Origin: Capronia americana
Lineage: Eukaryota; Ascomycota; Eurotiomycetes; Chaetothyriales; Herpotrichiellaceae
DNA length: 64,000 bases
Assembly: GCA_016110215.1 (NCBI GenBank)
Contig: JADWQD010000016.1
Span: 496,001 to 560,000 of the forward strand
Reading direction: 5' to 3'
Made by a program: the position numbers and the translations under genes. Below are positions 43,362-53,727 of this stretch, in pieces (position 1 is the stretch's first letter; each line of letters opens with the position of its first letter). The notes below the pieces were generated by a model. The model was not told where the DNA came from, ran no database searches, and saw nothing but the letters and a program-made list of their open reading frames with translations.

Positions 43362-44663
43362 ATGGCATCCCAACGAGTCCAATCCCAGCTTTCTCAGCCA
43401 CTCGCTCTCAACGCTGCGAATATTGTTGTCCTTCCTGCCGCTCCCATAACAAATATCCTACCATGTGCTCCAAATCAGCCTGCGTTTCCAGCCTACAGCA
43501 TGGACTACAGGGCGGGTGTAAAAGTGGCCCGTCGATCAGTCCCTGCACGGCCTGCGGATGGTCTGGGCACCCATCATCCCTACCACATGGCGACCCACAG
43601 CAACCTCCATCCTGTCCTCTTTCAGATGGAGCCTACCCCAAACCAGCTCAGCGGTGTGGTTGTCCCAGATCTGGTTGATGAAGCTACAAACCAACTTGTC
43701 CTGGGCAACGATGGAACGCCGCTTAGATATTTCAGCCATTTGCCACGATGGGTTCATCACGACGTCTCGGGGATGTTGATCGAGTTGTGGATGCGCCTCG
43801 ATCCACGCGTTGAAATGCGGGACATCTTGAACCGGATCAACGCACACCCCACGAAGAAGACGATCGGACCGAGTGGCTACAATATGAAGCGGAGCCGATT
43901 CAGGGAAACCGTTGACGTGCCTCCCTTTACTACAGGTCGCCAGCACCCTGGCTCATTCGAGATTGAAGTCATCAACAACCAGACTCGCGAGCAACTTCTG
44001 CTCAACACTTGCATGCTCGTTGATCTCCCTAACAATCGCATGTTCAAGCCAGTCATGGCCAGCGACAGAATGATCCTGGAATACGTTGACAGCCGCCTGC
44101 CTCTGGACTATTTCTTGCGAGGCTTTCCGGTGCCGATCCCGATTCCTTCAGATCGTCAGAACCTCGCCCTTCAACTCCGCGCGCGCCTCCAGACCCTCGC
44201 AATCCGCTGCAACCTGGGCAATCAGCCGCAGAACTACAAGAACCTTCCGGAGAATTTAAAGCCTGCGTGGTGGCATAAGAGCGCAGATCCGAAGGACCCT
44301 GTCCCCATCCATCAGCTTGACGGCCTGACACACAATGAGTGGATCACCCAGCTTTGCAGGCAATATCCCGGCATGACCAGATCCGGCACGCCACGCACGA
44401 CTCCTCATAACCCTACACATACCGCTCAACCTACACCTGACCCTATGCCAACTCCTGTGACCTTTGTCACCGGCGCCCTGCAGTCACTGCGGCCTCCAGC
44501 TCTCCAGGCACCTCCCGCACCAGTCGCACCACCGCCACACATCAACCAAGTCTTGGAGACTCGAGACCGGCCGCCGGTAGGAGAATGGCATGAGTGGAAC
44601 TCGGACGGCGGCATCTCCTACTATGTGGAGCTCGCACACCGCCATCCCGGCCGACGGATTTGA
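43362..44663 (+). CDS. conserved-looking hypothetical protein, Pro-rich tail
   Basis: Single exon, 433 aa from ATG 43362 (ACCATGGCA); an in-frame ATG at 43284 would add 26 residues. No family recognised. The centre has an ordered-looking part (about 95-300), with LPRWVHHDVSGMLIELWMRL, a RINAHPTKKTIGPSGYNMKRSRFR segment and LLLNTCMLVDLPNNRMF. The region from about 350 is Pro/Thr-rich (TPHNPTHTAQPTPDPMPTP). No signal peptide or membrane segment. The basic middle part could contact nucleic acid, but this is speculation. Confidence 0.6.
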   Translation: MASQRVQSQLSQPLALNAANIVVLPAAPITNILPCAPNQPAFPAYSMDYRAGVKVARRSVPARPADGLGTHHPYHMATHSNLHPVLFQMEPTPNQLSGVVVPDLVDEATNQLVLGNDGTPLRYFSHLPRWVHHDVSGMLIELWMRLDPRVEMRDILNRINAHPTKKTIGPSGYNMKRSRFRETVDVPPFTTGRQHPGSFEIEVINNQTREQLLLNTCMLVDLPNNRMFKPVMASDRMILEYVDSRLPLDYFLRGFPVPIPIPSDRQNLALQLRARLQTLAIRCNLGNQPQNYKNLPENLKPAWWHKSADPKDPVPIHQLDGLTHNEWITQLCRQYPGMTRSGTPRTTPHNPTHTAQPTPDPMPTPVTFVTGALQSLRPPALQAPPAPVAPPPHINQVLETRDRPPVGEWHEWNSDGGISYYVELAHRHPGRRI

Positions 44664-46670
44664 AAGCGGTCTTGGCCACCGTTGACGTGGGCGCACACTC
44701 GGACGTTCTTCATGAGATGCTACACATCCTTGGGAGATGTTGAGTTGTTGAACGATGCTAGCATTTGGTGGTCGTTAGAGTTGTCGTCGTCTTTGGTAGA
44801 CGCCCGTCGCTCGGATTTCTCGTCATTGTACCAACACGACTTGGACCAAGCAAGCGCTCTGGGTGGAAAGAACTCCTCCATGCTTGTCTTCTTTCATTGT
44901 ATCCTACTCGATTGATGTACGTCGGAGGCACGTGGGCTCTTTAGATGAGTGGATAGCGTTTAGACCGCCAGAGATAGAGATAGAGAGGGCGGGACATGTG
45001 AAAAGCCTCCAATGCATCAATACGTCCTTTGAAACGCAATAAATGTTTCATGGCCGGATTCTCGACGCCCGTACACCTTCCATCCCAACGTGACCTCGCG
45101 CCACTTTTCCTCAGGCTGGCTCGCGTCTGGCTCAATGTCGGCTCAGGCTCGGCTGAGCCCGCTCACCTTGCTGACCTCGTCGGGGCGGTGGCCTAAAGGT
45201 CGTCCCTCCTCCAGACCGTCAAGTTTTAACGAGGGCCCCAAAATAAGGTCCCTAGGGGAGGGTTCCCTGGAGACGCACCACGGCACGTTGCCTCCTCGAC
45301 CCTGCGAGAAACGAGTCGGTCTTCATAAGCGTGAGAGCCTGGCACGACGTGCGCTTATGTCCCTAGCGCGAGGGAGGGTTCCTAGTGAGAATAGAGCAGT
45401 GCGCCGTTTGCTATAGCTTCCTTCAAGCGGACACACGCCAGGTTAGAACTGTTGAACCCAACAATCACACCTCGTAGTGGGAAATTCTCTGGGCTGCGCA
45501 GACTATGGCCCTGATGCGGGTGAAGGATTTTGACTATAGGGAGTTTCTAAAGCCTGCACCCTAAACCGCGTACGCTTATCTTAATTTCCGGGGTCTTGAA
45601 ACAAGAGTTTCTGTTGAGCACCTCGTCCCGAATCTGAGACAAAGGGTTGCGCTGATGCAACTTACTCGGCTAACATTCCTTCCCCATTAAGCCCTAGTAT
45701 TCGGCCCCCGATGGGAAAGCAGCCTAAAATAGGATATAGAGGTCTTTGACTGTCGCCTGACTACGGTGAGTCAGAGAGGCAATCGGTGCACTGAACACAG
45801 TCCTTGGGTCCACTGCCATATGGCAGCAATGCAACATTGCAGAATAGCTATATTTATGATTACTAGCTCCTCATACAGTAGCTGTGATGAAGAGCACCGG
45901 GAACTATAATAGTTATTAAAAAAAGGCCTTTATGATAGACATACAGTATCACGCGGCCAAAGAGCTACTTTGGAGCGTCCCAGAATGTATCCACAGCTAA
46001 GTAACCTAGAATATCATCCGTTTACTGCCTTTTTGCAGTAGTTCTTAGCAATGGCAAGATCCCCCAGTGATGATATAGAGAGACTCTAAATAGACCAAGG
46101 CCGGCTTGCGACCTGAAAGGATTGGGGCATATAACGTCTAACTTAGCGGGTATATGCGAAATGCGGGGTTCAACGAAACATGTCGTAGGTACTTCTCACT
46201 TCGCCTCGTTCTACACATCCAGCACGTCTTGAAAAACACTGTCAATGCGTAGAATTGACCTGGTACTCCTTCTTCGCCTCCTTCTGCTTTCCCAGCCTAA
46301 AATTACGATCGTGTTGGGGCATGGTTGCATCCTGGGGCGATCTCTGCGGTGGTGTGAGATCAATGCAGGGCTCGATCTTAACGCCCTATAAGGAGCTACC
46401 GCCGACGGCTTGGCCTGAACCTTTGCTGAGAGCTTCGTACACGGGCCACCCATGGTTTCCTACCAGCGTTGACTTTGATTTTCAAGCTTAAACTGATGTT
46501 GTATGATTGTGCTTTCCACATACTCTATCCATTTGGCGAGCTGAAAGAGTCGTGTCTACACGCAACAGTAAGATTGGGAATATGACTGTCAAAAAATGAT
46601 AGATACCGTTGTATTGTCACCAGAAGAGTTCTCGTTCCCGGAGGTTGCCTGCGAAGATTCCTCTCACCAC
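44664..46670. other. 2 kb gene-poor, repeat-bearing boundary of the accessory island
   Basis: Holds one arm of the long inverted repeat (45052-45395). The rest is AT-rich, stop-rich sequence with poly-A runs near 45920. A minus-strand frame at about 46210-46450 looks faintly coding but contains stops. Base composition drops relative to the region to the left. Confidence 0.5.
45052..45395 (+). repeat. long inverted repeat, left arm
   Basis: Begins CCGGATTCTCGACGCCCG and contains CAAGTTTTAACGAGGGCC (around 45220). The segment is roughly three-quarters identical by eye to the reverse complement of 50080-50382. The two arms point inward, like terminal inverted repeats around about 5.3 kb that includes the HET-ankyrin gene. 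Confidence 0.75.
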
Positions 46671-49185
46671 TCAATCTTCGGCCTTGTACCGACGACGTGG
46701 GATCGCTAAATCGGGCGGCTCCTCGAGAGCCGTTGTCGAACTACCATCCCCTCTCTTTCGGGCTTCATGGGCTTCGAAAACTTCACCCGCATGGAAACCC
46801 ATCTCTTCGAGGATAAAGCTCCCAAAGTCGAAGTCTTGGGTCTCGACCAAGTAGTCTACCAGAGACTTGTCATCATACCCGGTTGACATGATATCGGTTC
46901 CCTCGGCAATCAGCATCCGGGCGAGGGAGCAGAACAGGTAAGTTGCTGTTGATGGAGCCTTCGTGCTCACTACTTTGTGGCAACATTCACAGACGAGAAA
47001 TTCTCGTTTCGCAGTCTCTAGAAGCACCGCAGCACCAGAATCCTTCGCGTCGATGACCCCTGAGCTAATGAGATGGCGAAAAAACTCTAGTACCCACATG
47101 CACTTGTCGAAGTCCTTGTCGTTGAGCAGGCTATCAACAATCCCAGTAATGATTATTGATAATGATGCAGAAGATACGCCGAAATCCGGATCAGCTGATT
47201 TAAGAATCTGAATCCAACTGGAGAGCCTGGAAATCCAATCCAGGTCGCAACTAGACTGATGTTCAAGGGCAGTATGAAAGTTTCTCTCCAAAAAAATGGA
47301 AAGGGGTCTCTCTGCCAAATCGATCCCTTTCGAAGTCTCTCGGAAATATCTGAAGATCTCTTCATTTTCTTTGGAGCCACCGGTACTGTTAGCGATCAGC
47401 AGGTCCAAACAACTCCAGCCCTCACTAGAATGGTTAGCAACGTTATTTCAGAGACCCGCTGCCAGGTCGACGCCAGTGAGGTTGTCAAATTGCGGGCTTA
47501 CCTGTTTCGAGCCTTGGGATCGGCCCCTCTGAAGACCAACATTCGACAAATGTCGAGACGCTTGTAGTATGTTGCGATCTGTCCAGACTGATTGTCAGAA
47601 AATTCAATGTTGAACATGATTTGCAGATCCAATAGAGCGAACTTACATGAAGAAGAGTAGAGCCATCGTCGACTCTGTCTCGAGGATCGAAGGAACCCTC
47701 GTCAAGCATAGCCTGGAATTCCTTGGCTGTCCCATCCTCAATACATTTGATTGTTTTGTGGTCGTCAGGAAGAATCGCGAAAGTATCGAGACTCCCAGAC
47801 AGCCTAGGACAGAACCCAATGCTGTAGTGATATTCCGCAATCAAGCCTCTGGTCAAGTATCGGGATCGGGGGAAAAAGCCTGCGGTGTATGAGAGCCGCT
47901 TGATCGGAACAGGATGATGCCCAAAGATGAGTTGGCGTTGGGCCGAGATGCTCATCACTCCGAAACCTGTTTCTGCCTTCCAATTATCCCGCCACAAGAT
48001 CTGTACATTCGTCCGAGGGGCGTCGTCGGTCCCAGTATTGGTGACTGTAGCGAGCTGACTTTGCATCGACAAGCCCCTTCCTCCGCTGTCGGAAGCGACA
48101 TTAATGACTGGTTCCATCTCGCCATTCAGATTCTGCTGGCTCGCCAGATCGAAATCGTGGCGGAGCTTTAACCAGTGCGGCTCCAGGTATTTATTGCCGA
48201 TCTCCTCAAGCGCCGCTCGGACGCTCCCTCGAACGTCCCTCTGAGCGGCATCAATGACTTTCGAGCAGTATTCCTCGAAGGAGGATCGGAGGGTATCATG
48301 AGTTCCCTTGATGAAGTCGTCCGTAGAAGTGACGTCCTTCTCAGTGCGTATGATGAAGTTGTTGCCCTGGACGTGGACCTGAGCGAAGGTCTCTGTGGTG
48401 CCTGGTTCGCTGGAGAACCTCTGTTCAGGCTGAGGTAGCTGACTCTCGCTGCCATCTAAACGTAAATTCTGTTCGAAAGTCCACCGCAACCGATTCAATG
48501 CGTTTTGCCGCCTCTCGCCATAGATAAGCGGCATGTGGATATCGAAGATACCCAGAAGACAGTATGCCGCATCTTCCTCAATCGTTGTCTGTCGATGTGC
48601 TGCCCATGATAGTCGCTCTTTGACACTGAATCGAGAAAAGGTGTTTACTTGGAGAGCTCCAATTGGGATTCCAGTTATTTCATGAATCTGTTGCTGTCGT
48701 GACTCCTTGCCTCCGAGATACTCCCACGTTCGAGAGTAGAACCGAACGGACGACGGCGCTAACAGCTCTTGTAATGTCCAACCTCGCGTGAACCATCGGC
48801 TATTCGGAAAACTTGACTCCACTGTGGAAGTTGGATCTCGAGGATTGGGAACATCCGAGAGATACACATAGCACCGAGCGGCCTCGTGGTACCAGCGGAA
48901 CATCGAGTTAATAGCCTCGGAGAGCTCCGTATAGTTTTCTCTGTTGATGCAGCAAGTGTCTATCCAAAAATACATCAGGCCATCGAGTGCGGCTTGTTTT
49001 GCGCAGAATATGATTTTTTTGAAGCCATCCTTATTTTTACCCCTTTTTTTTACAATGTCCTTGAAATCTACCTCTTCACAGTCCGATCCCCATGTATGTG
49101 AGAGAATGGCGTACTCCGGAATCTGGTGGTCATAGAACGAGATCAGGCTGAACTCGCCATCCTCACACTTTAAAAGATGCATCAT
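46671..49185 (-). CDS. HET-domain protein with C-terminal ankyrin-like repeats
   Basis: Three exons: 49185-47647, 47587-47502 and 47424-46671. The introns are 59 bp (GTAAGT...AATCAG) and 77 bp (GTAAGC...TTCTAG); the product is 792 aa. The HET domain occupies about 1-210: YAILSHTWGSDCEEVDF, FWIDTCCINRENYTELSEAI, WFTRGWTLQELLAP and the trailing EEDAAYCLLGIFDIHMPLIYG. The C-terminal part gains an ankyrin pair only after splicing (DDGSTLLH + SGQIATYYKRLDICRMLVFRG, then NSEGWSCLDLLIAN). HET-repeat proteins mediate vegetative incompatibility. No NACHT domain is visible between the two parts. The gene sits between the two arms of a long inverted repeat. Confidence 0.87.
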
Positions 49186-49392
49186 AGCGGCAGTCTGGCG
49201 AAAATAGTTTCGAGAGGCGAGATTTTCAAGGAGTCATGAATTCTTCATGAGGTGCGAGGAATTACGATGAGAGAGATGAGGCACAAACTGACGATGCTTA
49301 GGTGAACTATGTCTGCCAGATCTGAGCACACTGGTCGACTCTGGCATGAGGCTGCCAAAGCGCAGTCTAAAAATAATCCGATTATCCGAAGA

Positions 49393-49858
49393 TTATCCGA
49401 GATGAAACGGCTCAGGAGCCATTGAGTCATGAACTTCATTAGGGATAGTAAGGTCAGTCTTCCTCTGCCATTGCGACATAAATATTCGAATCTTATTCCG
49501 GATAGTTTTAACCGTTCCGTATTTATATTTCCCCTTCTTCAGTCTACCCGGGGTCAATCGTGCGACTGTTTCAGCGAAGAGCTTCATAATTTTCATTTCA
49601 CGAGGATCGGATCTCGGACGTTGTCTTTTGTACCTTCTACTTATTAGCACTCTCTTATAGATTCAAGTAAGTCTTTCTAGGGACACACGCTTTCTAAACC
49701 TTTATTATGTCCTCGTACCGCGGTTTACTGGCCTCTCTAAGTTCTATATAAACACGTTTATCGTCGATCTCTGACCTATCCTCGGAGAGCCTATCCTCTA
49801 ATGCCGCCGCTATCTGCTCATCTAGACTTGGTCCTTTTCCTCTTCTTTTCTCCTGCAT
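49393..49858 (-). pseudogene. decayed DUF3435/FluG-domain (tyrosine-recombinase-like) fragment
   Basis: Read from ATG 49858 on the minus strand, the frame gives MQEKRRGKGPSLDEQIAAA...ELREASKPRYEDIIKV and then a TAG (49694-49696) where a Trp is usual. After a frame change the match resumes in 49650-49393 with SDPREMKIMKLFAETVARL, GKYKYGTVKTIRNKIRIFM, SQWQRKTDL and IPNEVHDSMAP. This is the N-terminal part of the DUF3435/FluG group, a large fungal family related to the tyrosine recombinases of Starship and Crypton elements. The catalytic part is absent. The stop and frameshift show it is dead. Confidence 0.65.
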
Positions 49859-50079
49859 GATATTAATGGTCGATTATTCTCGGCGTTTTAAAGACCTGTA
49901 TCTATGTGAGGAAGGGGAAGAGGAAACTCGGAGAAAGTGCCTAGTCAGAGAATGTGAAAAGAAATTGTTAAGGAAGATCGAGTCACCCTACGGGAGTGGT
50001 ATTGGGTTGCGTAAAGAGAGGTGAGTACAGACGACAAGGAAGGCGGGAAGCATTGAGACATCAGGAGGGCCACGGGGAC

Positions 50080-50382
50080 GATTTCTAGGAGCTCTCTTAA
50101 GCGGACACAAGATGCGCCGTACGATGCCATCAACGCTCGTCGCGACCGACCCGCCCTCGCAGGATCAAGGAGGGGATGTGCCATGGTGCCTTTCCAGGGA
50201 ACCTCCAGGGGCCTTCTTTTAGGCCCTCGTTAAAACTTGATAGTCTGGAGAGAGGAATCTTGGGCCACCGCTACGACACAATAAGCAGACTGAGCGGGCC
50301 TGAGCCGAAGTTGAGGTAGACGCGATCCAGCCTAAGCAAAAGCGGCGCGAGGTTACGTGAGGTTGGCATCAAGATTCCGGTG
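50080..50382 (-). repeat. long inverted repeat, right arm
   Basis: The reverse complement reads CCGGAATCTTGATGCC, then CGTAACCTCGCGCC, CAAGTTTTAACGAGGGCC and GGTTCCCTGG, matching 45052-45395 in order. The outer end stops about 32 bp before the start codon of the PhyH-like relic. Confidence 0.75.
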
Positions 50383-50414
50383 ATAAAACAGGCATTCCAC
50401 AAGACACCATCACT

Positions 50415-50962
50415 ATGGCTGCCACTACGCAAACACAGACTTCAAATATTGCCCATCTGAGGTCGGTTGGGCTTAGAGACCACACAGTCACTGAACCCCT
50501 TTCCAGTTTCGAGTCTTAGGACGAGTGGTTGAACGATGTCAACCAGAATGGCTACGTGGTCGTGCGCTCGCGAACGAGCGGAACAATACCAGCAACGCGC
50601 TTTCGACTGGTTGACCTCGTTCGGGACCGCGTTGGACTTGAACGGCCGAGAACCTGCCGGTGTAGAGGAAGCTGAACACGTTCGACAACTACTGTGTCGT
50701 GCACAAGAAGTTCATGTAGGATGCGCGGCTGGAGCCCGGGGTGATTGACGCCTTCGCTAAAATCTAGGGCACCGACGAGCTGCTCGTGCCGTTTGACTCA
50801 CTTCACATCTCGCTCCCGGGCCGCAGGGACAAACCCTCTCATTCTCCCTGGCCGCACGTGGACCAATCCACGTTCCAGCGCGGACGGTACTGTATCCAAG
50901 GCATTATCCATCTCAGCCACGCCGGCGAGGAGGGACGGGTCGCTGTGGATTTCTTCAGATGA
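50415..50962 (+). pseudogene. phytanoyl-CoA dioxygenase-like pseudogene
   Basis: From ATG 50415 the relic reads through DEWLNDVNQNGYVVV, then ERAEQYQQRAFDWLTSFGTA in a second frame, then a third frame with EPGVIDAFAKI, GTDELLVPFDSLHISLPGR, WPHVDQS (an HxD iron motif) and GRYCIQGIIHLSHAG. This order matches fungal PhyH-type Fe(II)/2-oxoglutarate dioxygenases. It has in-frame TAG codons at 50517, 50663, 50717 and 50765 plus two frameshifts, and the C-terminal His ligand is lost. Two of the TAGs sit where relatives have Trp (before DARLEP and before GTDELL), consistent with TGG-to-TAG transitions. Confidence 0.7.
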
Positions 50963-51327
50963 TCCAGGCGTTGACGGCGGCACCGGCGAGGACAGTGCTC
51001 GCGCCATCGTTCGACCACGCGACCAAGGATCCCGTTCGCGACGCCATCGTAATCCCGGCCAGCAGACGCATCGTGCTCGTCGAGGGGAACTACTGCGCTC
51101 TGGCGAGGGCGCCGTGGAGCGATGCCGCGGCACTCATAGCGGAGCTCTGGTTCAGCGACACGCCGCGGGACATAGCGCACAGGCGCCTGGCGGCACGCCA
51201 TTTGGTGATTGGGATTGTGGCGGACGAGAAGGAGGCGTGGACCAGGGCGCAAGGCAAGGACGAGCTCAACGCCCGGGACATCCGAGAGAATAGACTACTG
51301 TGTGACAAGGTGTTGGTTGTGAGTTGA
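50959..51327 (+). pseudogene. truncated uridine-kinase/phosphoribulokinase-like fragment
   Basis: 122 codons open, starting within the PhyH-like relic. The segment VLAPSFDHATKDPVRDAIVI, then RIVLVEGNYCAL, WSDAAALIAELWF and DELNARDIRENRL, matches the C-terminal two-thirds of P-loop sugar/nucleoside kinases of the FrcK/PRK-uridine-kinase type. The Walker A loop that should lie upstream is missing, so an active kinase is not expected. It may be a gene remnant brought next to the PhyH relic by rearrangement. Confidence 0.6.
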
Positions 51328-51802
51328 ACCACCCGCCAGCCGAGCGAGATACGACACAGAGCAGCATGGTTTCCGTTGGATCTATCAGAAAAGATGAATT
51401 CGAATTGTGGATGGAGTCTCCACTGAATCTGTCAGATTCGATGGATTTTTTTGTGTCGTGGGTACAGCTGGTCTATTTTGCAAATGCTCTGCATTGAGTC
51501 GGCTCTGAGTAAGGTCACGATAGCGCTAGGTCACCCTCCATCGAGAACGCACTCGTCAAAATCTGTATAAATCATATAGATCTCCATATCTACAGTACGC
51601 CCAGCAACATATGTTCGCCACACCCTTCTCTTAGTCCTTTAACTCTTGGCAGGTCAGGACATCTGTCCTTGCTCCTGGTCACAAGGAGGATCAACCTGTA
51701 CGCAACTATGTAACACGTCTTGTGGATATTCCAAAGCAGGCAACCTCTCTTCATGCTAGCTTTGCACACGGCGAGAAGCATCAAGGAGTCCCAATTCTCT
51801 CT
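51328..51802. other. intergenic spacer
   Basis: About 0.47 kb between the kinase relic and the peroxidase gene. No recognisable feature. Confidence 0.4.
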
Positions 51803-52699
51803 TCAAGGTTTCCATCCAACTACAGCTCGTACAGCGGTAGTCATATTTAGAAGCTGCTCGCCAGTCTTGATCTTTTGCCCTTTCGTATATCCCTCGGCAT
51901 ATGCAATTCGATCCTCCGCTGCCACATTGTTAGTCCATATGCCTCTGTGAGATCTCTTCAGGCCAAACGAGGCTAAATTACCTAGCAGTGCTTTGACCCA
52001 TGGCTTGGGCGCAGCGTTCCGACCCTCGTCCCATACAGTCAGAAGATAGAGCGCTGTAGTCCCGTATTCGGTAAGATGCTGGTGCATGGACGCATTGAAT
52101 TCCGGGTTGGCTTTTATTGCAAGGTTATAGCGGTTCTCCGTGGCTTTGGCGGCTGTCTCGACCGTGACGAGTTGATCAGAAGAGTTGTATTTATTCAACC
52201 CAAGGTCTTTCGCGACAGGGGCGAAAACAGTAGCATCAAAGTGAACATCGTCTCCAAAGTAGATGTCGTTGCGAGTGATGGAGCCATCGGCTTCAATCGT
52301 GTCGTGCCTAGCCAGGTCGAGAAGGTTGAAAGTTGCGTTGGGTTGACTTGTCGTGGAGATGTTGAACTGGAAGACCATGTCGACAGCCATCTTGTAGAAG
52401 CCAGGCTCGAAACCGTATGCGGCTTGCGCCGCTTCGTTGATCTGATCGTAATCAAGGTTCTTGCCGTCGCGGGGGAGAAAGCCATGGTTCGCCAGGGCAT
52501 TCAGGCCAGGGCATGGTGAACGACCTGCAGCAGTTGGTGGTGGTCAGCTTACTGTCCCTGTCCGGGCTTCCACTCCATGGCAAAGACAGCTCAGCTTACT
52601 ATCGAAAGGCCCCGGGGCACGAAATTCATGACCATTCGGCGTAGGGAATGCGAGGCATGGGATTGCAAAAGCAACTGCAGTCAGCAGGCGCGCCGTCAT
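51803..52699 (-). CDS. heme-thiolate peroxidase (chloroperoxidase/unspecific peroxygenase type), secreted
   Basis: Three exons: 52699-52600, 52524-51982 and 51918-51803. The introns are 75 bp (GTAAGC...CTGCAG) and 63 bp (GTAATT, branch ACTAAC, GGCAG); the product is 252 aa, typical of the short subgroup. Residues 1-17 form a signal peptide (MTARLLTAVAFAIPCLAF). The heme-thiolate loop SRSPCPGLNALANHGFLPR (Cys38) appears only after splicing. The second motif reads IEADGSITRND where the family normally has EHD. YFGDDVHFD is conserved, and several N-glycosylation sites are present. These enzymes use peroxide to halogenate or oxygenate organic substrates outside the cell. The 63 bp intron keeps frame, so an unspliced reading is also open. 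Confidence 0.83.
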
Positions 52700-53074
52700 G
52701 ACTTCTATTCAAGAAGAGCAATAGGATATCAAGGGTATCACAGCGTACTCTATCAGATGCCTACTGTATATGATGTCCTAATGACCTCCAGTCTCGAAAA
52801 GACATCTTTAAGTACTTAGGATTCACCGACGGTCGAGTAGGGTCCTATGAGAACGGTGATTTGAAATTGGTGCAGCTTCAGACGAGCGGACTTTTGGTAC
52901 CTACCGACTCATCAGGTCGAATCTGGAGAAACGAGCTGGTGGAATCAAATACCGACGAAATGCTAACCTCATAAACGCCGTGGTCGCGAATACGCCCCCA
53001 GGAATACGCCTCGGGAATACGCGAATACGCTCTACACGTGCACTTTAAGTCCTCTCCGCCCGGAAAAAGCCCAC

Positions 53075-53173
53075 AGACCATGGTCATTTCTAAAGTAGGG
53101 TAACTTTCCAGGGTAGAGGCGTTGCTCGGTTTAAATGATAATGGCATTGGTCTTATTCGTGCTTTAGGTACAT
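53075..53173 (+). repeat. 99 bp direct repeat, copy 1
   Basis: From AGACCATGGTCATTTCTAAA to CTTTAGGTACAT. Copy 2 is at 63617-63715 in the same orientation, with about seven mismatches by eye. Together they bracket the HET gene and the HeLo/kinase pair. Confidence 0.88.
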
Positions 53174-53214
53174 ATTATGCTTACACAGGAGACTGAGTTA
53201 ATACCATACTCAGT

Positions 53215-53336
53215 CACGTGGGGCGTTGAGGCTCAGGTCCAAAGATGGAAATGGAAAGTGCTCGCGTCGAGATTCCGACGTCGAATTGGCTGTTTCACGA
53301 CCGGAATCTCGACGCCCGTCCCCCTTCCATCCCACG
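53215..53336. repeat. CACGTG-flanked imperfect palindrome (MITE-like)
   Basis: The left arm (GATGGAAATGG...GCGTCGAGATTCCG) is mirrored by the right arm (CGGAATCTCGACGCCCG...CTTCCATCC), with CACGTG at both outer ends and a ~25 bp centre. Arm sequences recur at 55.6 kb and at the outer ends of the long inverted repeat (45.05 and 50.37 kb), defining one dispersed family. Confidence 0.75.
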
Positions 53337-53727
53337 TGATTATATCCACTGGAGGAAGTGGATATACTTCTGGACTGAGCCTCGAAGTGAGTAGTTTACC
53401 AAGAGAAGACAGCATGATATTGAAGATCTCTACCGCAAAGTCCATAAAGATTGTTACAGTACGCTTCGACGAGAGGTGATCTGGTCTCTGTATGTCCAGA
53501 GCGCAACAGGCACATGTTCTGATATACGGTCTTTGTAGGATCATCAACAGCTCCCTCAAGAGCCTCCAGCTTCCATGTAATAACCTATCGCCACCACTAG
53601 AAAGAAACTGCCACCACAGCATCTGCTCCAATTCGCGGGTGTGAGTGTTTCGTATTGTGGTTGTCCTCTTCCAATGACACAACGGCCTGAGATCGAGTGC
53701 TTGGAGATCCTCACTACCACACTCGCT

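Larger units (their letters stand above)
49186..50414. other. repeat- and relic-bearing spacer upstream of the HET-ankyrin gene
   Basis: Contains the DUF3435-like relic (49393-49858) and the right inverted-repeat arm (50080-50382). The first ~200 bp should include the HET-ankyrin promoter. No intact gene is seen. Confidence 0.55.
52700..53727. other. repeat-rich spacer between the peroxidase and a HET gene
   Basis: Contains GAATACGC-type short repeats (52985-53030), one copy of a 99 bp direct repeat (53075-53173) and a CACGTG-flanked palindromic repeat (53215-53336). No gene was recognised. Confidence 0.55.

Noticed and set aside
45493..45860. Plus-strand stretch with patches of protein-like sequence (DCRLTTVSQRGNR)
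   Set aside because: It has three stops in about 120 codons, no recognised family and no conserved motif; stop density is not clearly below chance.
46211..46453. Minus-strand coding-like segment (RNFRLGKQKEAKKEYQ in one frame)
   Set aside because: Contains stops, and no family could be named. It may be a repeat relic but cannot be supported.
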